This document shows positions 39,029 through 43,389 of a stretch of 43,389 bases of DNA, one piece after another; positions within the stretch are counted from its first letter, which is position 1, and each line of letters begins with the position of its first letter. The stretch spans positions 1 to 43,389 of the forward strand of contig JAICUY010000006.1 of NCBI GenBank assembly GCA_025935615.1, in the 5' to 3' direction. This DNA comes from Steroidobacteraceae bacterium (lineage in GTDB: Bacteria > Chloroflexota > Limnocylindria > QHBO01). Below the pieces are notes generated by a model that had not been told where the DNA came from, ran no database searches, and saw nothing but the letters and a program-made list of their open reading frames with translations. Made by a program: the position numbers and the translations under genes.

Positions 39029-40210
39029 ATGGCTGCCACCAAGGTCCTGGTCGTCGACGACGACCTGAACATCCAGCGCGTCCTCGTCTTCACGCTCAAG
39101 CAGGAAGGCTTCGAGGTGCTGGTGGCGTCCGACGGCGCCTCGGGCGTCGAGATGGCCAAGAACGCCGAGCCGGACCTGATCCTGATGGACGTGGCCATGC
39201 CCAAGCTGGACGGCTACGCGGCCACCCAGCAGATCCGGATGGCCGAGCAGGGCCGTCGGGTTCCGATCATCATGCTGACCTCGGAGGCCGATGTCGGCGA
39301 GCGCGTCAAGGGCCTGCGGGCCGGTGCCGACGACGACATCGTCAAGCCCTTCCACCCGCTCGAGCTCATGGCTCGCATCAAGGCGCTGCTGGCACGGGGC
39401 GGCGGCGAGGATGCGGCCGCTCAGGAGCAGTCGACGCTCGGCCGGCTGTGCGTCTTCTACGGCGCCAAGGGCGGGGTGGGCACGACCACCATCGCCATCA
39501 ACACCGCCATCGCACTGACGCGGGACCTCAAGCGCCGCACGGGGCTCATCGACGCGAACCTGCAGTTCGGCGACATGCGCGTCTTCCTCGATCTGGGCCT
39601 CGACACCGCGTCGATCGTCAACGCCATCGGCGAGCCGGACCTCGACAGCGACCTGCTCCACAAGCTGATGGTGCGCCACCACACCGGCATCGAGCTGCTG
39701 CTGGCGCCGCCGTCCCCGGAGGCCGCCGACATCGTGGTCGAGCGCCAGCGGATGCATCCGGAGGCGTTCTCGAACGTCCTCAACCTGTCGCGCCGGCTGT
39801 ACGACTACACCCTGGTCGACATGGCCAAGAGCATCGACGACTTCAACCTGCAGCTGTTCGACGAGGCCGATGTGATCTTCGTGGTCATGACCGCGGACCT
39901 GTCATGCCTGAAGAACGTTCGGCTCGTGCTGGAGACGATGGCCAGCCTGGGCTACGAGCGGAGCAAGGTCCAGCTCGTCCTGAATCGCTCGAATGCGTAC
40001 ACCGGCATCAACGTCAATAACGCCGAGTCGGCGCTGGGCCGCCAGATCGACTACCAGATCATCAACGAGTACCGCGGCGCGATCAGCGCCCTCAACTCCG
40101 GCGAACCGTTCATGTCGTCGCGTCCCGACAGCCCGCTCGGACGCAGTGTGATCGAGTTCGCCCGCGCACTGGACACCGAGCTGGCCGCCGAGCCTGCCGC
40201 CGCCCGCTGA
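39029..40210 (+). CDS. Receiver domain fused to a CpaE/TadZ-like ParA ATPase (copy 2)
   Basis: The 393-residue protein has a canonical receiver (acidic pair in LVVDDDLN, phospho-acceptor Asp54 in LILMDVAMPKLDG, Thr84, Lys106), then a linker and a MinD/ParA fold. Its P-loop is GAKGGVGTTT (146-154), in which the usual P-loop lysine is threonine. LIDANLQFGDMRVFLDL and LVDMAKSIDDFNLQLFDEAD follow, as in CpaE/TadZ. It probably positions a Tad/Flp pilus or related machine under phosphorelay control. The domain layout is shared with the gene at 12684, but the sequences are clearly diverged. Confidence 0.85.
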   Translation: MAATKVLVVDDDLNIQRVLVFTLKQEGFEVLVASDGASGVEMAKNAEPDLILMDVAMPKLDGYAATQQIRMAEQGRRVPIIMLTSEADVGERVKGLRAGADDDIVKPFHPLELMARIKALLARGGGEDAAAQEQSTLGRLCVFYGAKGGVGTTTIAINTAIALTRDLKRRTGLIDANLQFGDMRVFLDLGLDTASIVNAIGEPDLDSDLLHKLMVRHHTGIELLLAPPSPEAADIVVERQRMHPEAFSNVLNLSRRLYDYTLVDMAKSIDDFNLQLFDEADVIFVVMTADLSCLKNVRLVLETMASLGYERSKVQLVLNRSNAYTGINVNNAESALGRQIDYQIINEYRGAISALNSGEPFMSSRPDSPLGRSVIEFARALDTELAAEPAAAR

Positions 40211-40248
40211 CACGTTCGGCTCTTCGATCGCCGGCGCATGCAGTGTCC

Positions 40249-40292
40249 GATAAGCCGCCGGTAATGGCGCAGTAAGCGCCCATCCGTAGGCT
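40249..40292 (+). promoter_or_regulatory. Direct-repeat operator and -10 upstream of comM-dprA
   Basis: After TGTCC, three half-sites GATAAG (40249-40254), GGTAAT (40260-40265) and AGTAAG (40271-40276) repeat every 11 nt. TAGGCT (40287-40292) begins 10 nt after the last. The first 24 nt match 19 positions of the site upstream of the UvrD-nuclease gene. The geometry is like that of OmpR/PhoB-type activator boxes. Confidence 0.45.
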
Positions 40293-40385
40293 GACCGATG
40301 CCGGTCGGCGCTGGAGTTTGGGAGGCGAGCAGGCGCGCGGCCGGCACTTTCTTTCGTTTCCTGCCCCTCCCGGCGAGGTGCTCGC

Positions 40386-41891
40386 ATGCTGGCCGATACG
40401 CTCAGTGCGTCGATCCTCGGCGTCGACGGCGTACCGGTGCGGGTCGAGGTCGATGTCGCCTTCGGGCTGCCGGGCCTGACCATCGTCGGACTGGCGGGCA
40501 GCGCGGTGCAGGAAGCCCGGGAACGCGTCCGCAGCGCCATTCGCAACAGCGGATTCGAAGTGCCCGCGCGGCGGATCACGGTCAATCTCGCACCGGCCGA
40601 CCTTCCCAAGGAAGGGACCGGCTACGACCTGGCGATCGCGGTCGGCGTGCTGGCCGCATCCGGACAGCTGCGAGTCGGCTGGCGGAGCGACACGGCGCTC
40701 ATCGGGGAGCTGGCGCTCGACGGAACGCTGCGACCGGTGCCGGGTGCCATGGCGTTGGTGGCAGCGGTGCGCGCGGCCGGAGTACCCGCCGTCATCGTCG
40801 CGCCCGAGAGCCAGGCGGAGGCGGCCGCGGTGCGAGGCATCGCGGTCCACGCAGCGCGGTCATTGGGACAGGCCGTCGCGCACCTTGCCAGCGTGAGCGT
40901 CCTTCCGCTGGCCGAACCGACGCCACTCCCGGCAGCCTCGGCCGAGCGCCGCGAGCCGGACCTCGCCGACCTCATCGGACAGCCGCTGGCGCGCCGCGCG
41001 CTGGAGATCGCGGTCGCGGGCGGTCACAACCTCGGCGTCTTCGGTCCGCCTGGCGTCGGCAAGACACTGCTTCTCCATTGTGCCGAGGGGCTGCTTCCGC
41101 CACTCGATGACGGCGAGGCGATCGAGGTCAGCCGCATCTACTCGGTGGCGGGGCTGGTCGACCGCCGCAGGCCCATCGTGCGTCAGCGACCCTTCCGTGC
41201 GCCGCATCACACCATCTCGACCCAGGCGCTGGTGGGTGGCGGTCCACGAGTTCGCCCCGGGGAGGCCTCACTCGCGCATCGCGGCATCCTGCTCCTGGAC
41301 GAAGCGCTCCAGTTTCGCGGAGACGCGCTCGACGCTCTGCGCCAGCCGCTGGAGGCGGGGATCGTGTCGATCGCTCGCGTCGACGGCGCACTCGATCTTC
41401 CCGCCCGCTTCAGCCTGCTTCTCGCCTTCAACCCATGCCCCTGCGGCTGGCGCAGCTCGAGCAGCCGAGCCTGCGCCTGTGACGACGCTGTCGTGCGTCG
41501 CTACGCGCGCCGCCTGTCTGGCCCGATGCGCGACCGCATCGACCTGTGGGTCGAGATGGTCGAGCCGTCGCGCGGCCTTCCCAGCGACGGCAGCGAGCCG
41601 AGCGGGGCGGTGGCACGGCGGATCGCGGCGGCGTGGGACGCGCAGCGCGATCGGCAGGGAGTCTCGAACGCGGAGCTGCCAGCCGCTGCCGTCCTCGAGC
41701 ATTCGAGCTTCGCCCGGGGCGCTTTGGCCGCCTTGGAGCATGCCGCGGACACGTTCCGCCTGTCGCCGCGCCGGACGCAACGCACCGCACGCATCGCTCG
41801 CACCATCGCCGACCTGAGCGGGCGCGAGACGGTCACCAGAGACGATGTCAACGAAGCGCTCATCTATCGTCCGGTGGAGGTGAGTCCATGA
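40386..41891 (+). CDS. comM: YifB/ComM family Mg-chelatase-like AAA+ ATPase
   Basis: The 501-residue protein has the ChlI-type N-terminal domain (VEVDVAFGLPGLTIVGLAGSAVQE, NLAPADLPKEGTGYDLAIA), Walker A GPPGVGKT (220-227), RPFRAPHHTIS, GILLLDEAL, the Cys-rich NPCPCGWRSSSSRACAC and RLSGPMRDRIDLWVEM. ComM is a hexameric branch-migration helicase that aids integration of incoming DNA during transformation. The ATG at 40386 has a GAGG about 8 nt upstream. The stop overlaps the dprA ATG (ATGA). Confidence 0.92.
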   Translation: MLADTLSASILGVDGVPVRVEVDVAFGLPGLTIVGLAGSAVQEARERVRSAIRNSGFEVPARRITVNLAPADLPKEGTGYDLAIAVGVLAASGQLRVGWRSDTALIGELALDGTLRPVPGAMALVAAVRAAGVPAVIVAPESQAEAAAVRGIAVHAARSLGQAVAHLASVSVLPLAEPTPLPAASAERREPDLADLIGQPLARRALEIAVAGGHNLGVFGPPGVGKTLLLHCAEGLLPPLDDGEAIEVSRIYSVAGLVDRRRPIVRQRPFRAPHHTISTQALVGGGPRVRPGEASLAHRGILLLDEALQFRGDALDALRQPLEAGIVSIARVDGALDLPARFSLLLAFNPCPCGWRSSSSRACACDDAVVRRYARRLSGPMRDRIDLWVEMVEPSRGLPSDGSEPSGAVARRIAAAWDAQRDRQGVSNAELPAAAVLEHSSFARGALAALEHAADTFRLSPRRTQRTARIARTIADLSGRETVTRDDVNEALIYRPVEVSP

Positions 41892-43123
41892 TCGGCGTGG
41901 GCTCGCGGCGGGAGCCGGCCGAAGGTGCCACCGGGGAGGACCGCATGCCGGTCGCTGCCAGACCGGGATGGAACGAACTGGACCTGGCGGCGATCGACCC
42001 GCTCCGCGACCGGCCGTTCTGGATGACCCTGTCCCAACTCCCCGGCGTGGGACCGGTCGGTTTTGCGCGGCTCCTGCGTCGCTATGGAACCGCCGAGGCG
42101 GCATGGGCCGCCGGCCCGCGACTGCTCGACGATCTCGTCCGCATTCCCGAGGAAGCGCCACTCGCCCTGCGACGCCTGCAGCACGAGGGGGCTGCGGCGG
42201 CGGCGCACCGGCTCACCGAGGCAATCGGTCGTGTTGGGGGCAGGCCGATGATCGCACTCGACGCCGACTACCCGGCGGCGCTCGGCCGACTCAACGTCCG
42301 GCCACCGGTGCTCTACGTGCGGGGAGATCTCGCAGCGCTTGACGCACCGAGCGTTGCGGTCGTCGGTACCCGACAGGCGACCGGCTACGGCCGGTCGTGC
42401 GCCACTGCCATCGGGCATGAGCTCGGAGCTGCGGGCGTCACCGTGGTCTCGGGACTCGCCATCGGCATCGACGGGGAGGCGCACGCATCCGCGATCCGCG
42501 CCGGTGGCCACAGCGTGGCGGTGCTGCCGTCACCCATCAGCCGGATCTATCCACCGCGCCACCGCCTCCTCGCCGACCAGCTGGTCGCCACCGGTGGAGC
42601 GCTGCTCTCCGAGCTCGCGCCCGGGCAGGTGGTCGGGCGGCCCGACTTCGCGCGTCGCAACCGGATCATTGCCGGACTGAGCATGGCCGTGGTGGTGGTC
42701 GAGGCGCCGGATCGCTCGGGTGCGCTCCTGACGGCGAGTGCGGCCATCGAGTACGACAAGGAGCTGTACGCCGTTCCGGGGCCTATCGACGCGGTCGCCT
42801 CCCGCGGCTGCAACCGGCTCATCGCCGACCAGCAGGCGACGATCGTGACCTCCCCGGCAGGGCTGCTGCAGCACCTCGGTGCGCGACGCGCCGGCGACGA
42901 GTCGATCGCGGTGAGCAGCCTCTCGGATGCCGAGGCGGCTGTGCTCCACGCCCTGATCAAACGGAGCGGCTCGATCGAAGAATTGATGAGCCGAACCCAG
43001 CTGCCGACTGGCTCGCTGGCATCGGCGCTGACGCTGCTCGAATCGCGCGGACTGGCGACGTCATACGGCGGGGCGACATTCCATGTGACGCTCGTGGCAC
43101 GCCGGATGGCACGGCATGGCTGA
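41888..43123 (+). CDS. dprA: DNA-processing protein DprA
   Basis: The 411-residue protein has an N-terminal SAM-like helix-hairpin region (LSQLPGVGPVGFARLL), the Rossmann DprA core (AVVGTRQATGYG, VVSGLAIGIDGEAH, FARRNRIIAGLSMAVVVVEA) and a C-terminal winged helix (about 335-405). DprA loads RecA on incoming single-stranded DNA. The usual small-residue motif after AVL (GTGLD-type) reads PSPISRIYPP here. The ATG at 41888 overlaps the comM stop; later ATGs are possible because the first 25 residues are not conserved. topA, often next in other genomes, does not follow. Confidence 0.9.
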   Translation: MIGVGSRREPAEGATGEDRMPVAARPGWNELDLAAIDPLRDRPFWMTLSQLPGVGPVGFARLLRRYGTAEAAWAAGPRLLDDLVRIPEEAPLALRRLQHEGAAAAAHRLTEAIGRVGGRPMIALDADYPAALGRLNVRPPVLYVRGDLAALDAPSVAVVGTRQATGYGRSCATAIGHELGAAGVTVVSGLAIGIDGEAHASAIRAGGHSVAVLPSPISRIYPPRHRLLADQLVATGGALLSELAPGQVVGRPDFARRNRIIAGLSMAVVVVEAPDRSGALLTASAAIEYDKELYAVPGPIDAVASRGCNRLIADQQATIVTSPAGLLQHLGARRAGDESIAVSSLSDAEAAVLHALIKRSGSIEELMSRTQLPTGSLASALTLLESRGLATSYGGATFHVTLVARRMARHG

Positions 43124-43144
43124 CACGGCAGGTAAGCATGCGGC

Positions 43145-43150
43145 TATACT
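43145..43150 (+). promoter_or_regulatory. -10 element of the last, partial gene
   Basis: TATACT, with TGACAC (43121-43126) 18 nt upstream. The leader to 43216 carries a CTTCCC/GGGAAG stem (43168-43190) and AGGAG (43201-43205). Confidence 0.5.
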
Positions 43151-43215
43151 GCCCGCTGCCATTGCGGCTTCCCGGTGCCCAGTTGGGAAGTCAGTCCCGC
43201 AGGAGTCCGTGTCTA

Positions 43216-43389
43216 TTGCATTCGATCCGTAACGCCCGCGCGGCCTACCGCGCCCCGTTCGAATCGCTTGGCAAGCTGCTGAGCAAGAATCGAGCCGCCG
43301 TCCGCGTCTCGATCACCGCCGTCACTCTCGCGCTCGTCTTCGCCGTCTCCCAGCAGGGAGTCAGCCGCGCCGGTCCCGAGCCGATCGTC
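43216..43389 (+). CDS. N-terminus of a membrane-anchored or exported protein, 3' truncated
   Basis: The frame is open from TTG 43216 to the window end (58 codons). AGGAG lies 10 nt upstream of this codon, and the GTG at 43209 leads to an early stop in its own frame. The visible part is basic (HSIRNARAAYRAPFESL), then has a hydrophobic segment AAVRVSITAVTLALVFAVS, which could be a signal peptide or anchor. The rest lies outside the window, so the function cannot be assigned. Cell-wall hydrolases often begin this way, but that is only a guess. Confidence 0.5.
   Translation, partial: MHSIRNARAAYRAPFESLGKLLSKNRAAVRVSITAVTLALVFAVSQQGVSRAGPEPIV

Noticed and set aside
43145-43215. A c-di-AMP (ydaO) riboswitch before the last gene, as seen before some cell-wall hydrolases
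   Set aside because: The leader is only about 65 nt with one small stem, too short for that riboswitch.

Overview
The window is a high-GC bacterial chromosome segment (most coding stretches look near 70% GC) with densely packed housekeeping and DNA-maintenance genes. I see no phage, insertion sequence, CRISPR array or rRNA. A DUF2342-type metalloprotease, a DUF4446 protein, the mrfAB pair, Tad-pilus pieces and promoters of the YANNNT-6nt-ATG (leaderless) type suggest a high-GC Terrabacteria lineage, most likely Chloroflexota. That placement is inference, because no phylogenetic marker could be aligned here.

Layout. 1-5 kb: the 3' part of a transglutaminase-type membrane protein on +, then a minus-strand set (class III cyclase, class V aminotransferase, histidine phosphatase) joined by 4-nt overlaps. 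5-8.3 kb: rarA, a repeat-rich intergenic region, a small membrane protein, a DUF4446 protein and an orphan fragment resembling the C-terminal winged helices of SelB. 8.3-18 kb: a plus-strand run of UvrD-type helicase/nuclease, a membrane protein, a methyltransferase, a receiver-CpaE ATPase, murI, a DUF2342 metalloprotease, a D-2-hydroxyacid dehydrogenase and an aberrant YchF-like protein. 18-25 kb: a small unknown gene and a PfkB kinase on a 21-bp divergent promoter, mrfB-mrfA (minus), ftsB/divIC (+) and a DUF853 HerA-like ATPase (minus). 24.9-28 kb: tRNA(CAU), tilS and ftsH, a block resembling the Firmicutes divIC-tRNA-tilS-hpt-ftsH order but without hpt. 28-32 kb: a stand-alone DnaB-C-like ATPase, a J-domain protein, and a HAD hydrolase-thpR-LOG-like operon. 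31.9-34.9 kb: a lower-GC, cysteine-rich TadE/TadE/TadG cluster on minus. 35-39 kb: a NUDIX-NfeD-SPFH-alpha/beta hydrolase operon. 39-43.4 kb: a second receiver-CpaE ATPase, comM(yifB)-dprA, and the start of a membrane-anchored protein.

Functional themes. DNA repair and uptake genes recur: rarA, the UvrD-nuclease, mrfAB, the HerA-like ATPase, the DnaB-like ATPase, comM and dprA. The UvrD-nuclease and comM-dprA appear to share an upstream array of RRTAAG direct repeats with an 11-nt period, ending 10-11 nt before a -10 element. That geometry is typical of OmpR/PhoB-family activator sites and is the most system-like signal I found. A second theme is translation initiation. Nine genes have a -10 hexamer ending 6-8 nt before the start codon, so their mRNAs should be leaderless. 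Many operon joints use RTGA stop/start overlaps, and two genes may start at CTG. A third theme is Tad-pilus biology, with TadE/G-like proteins plus two TadZ/CpaE-like ATPases scattered in one window without the secretion ATPase.
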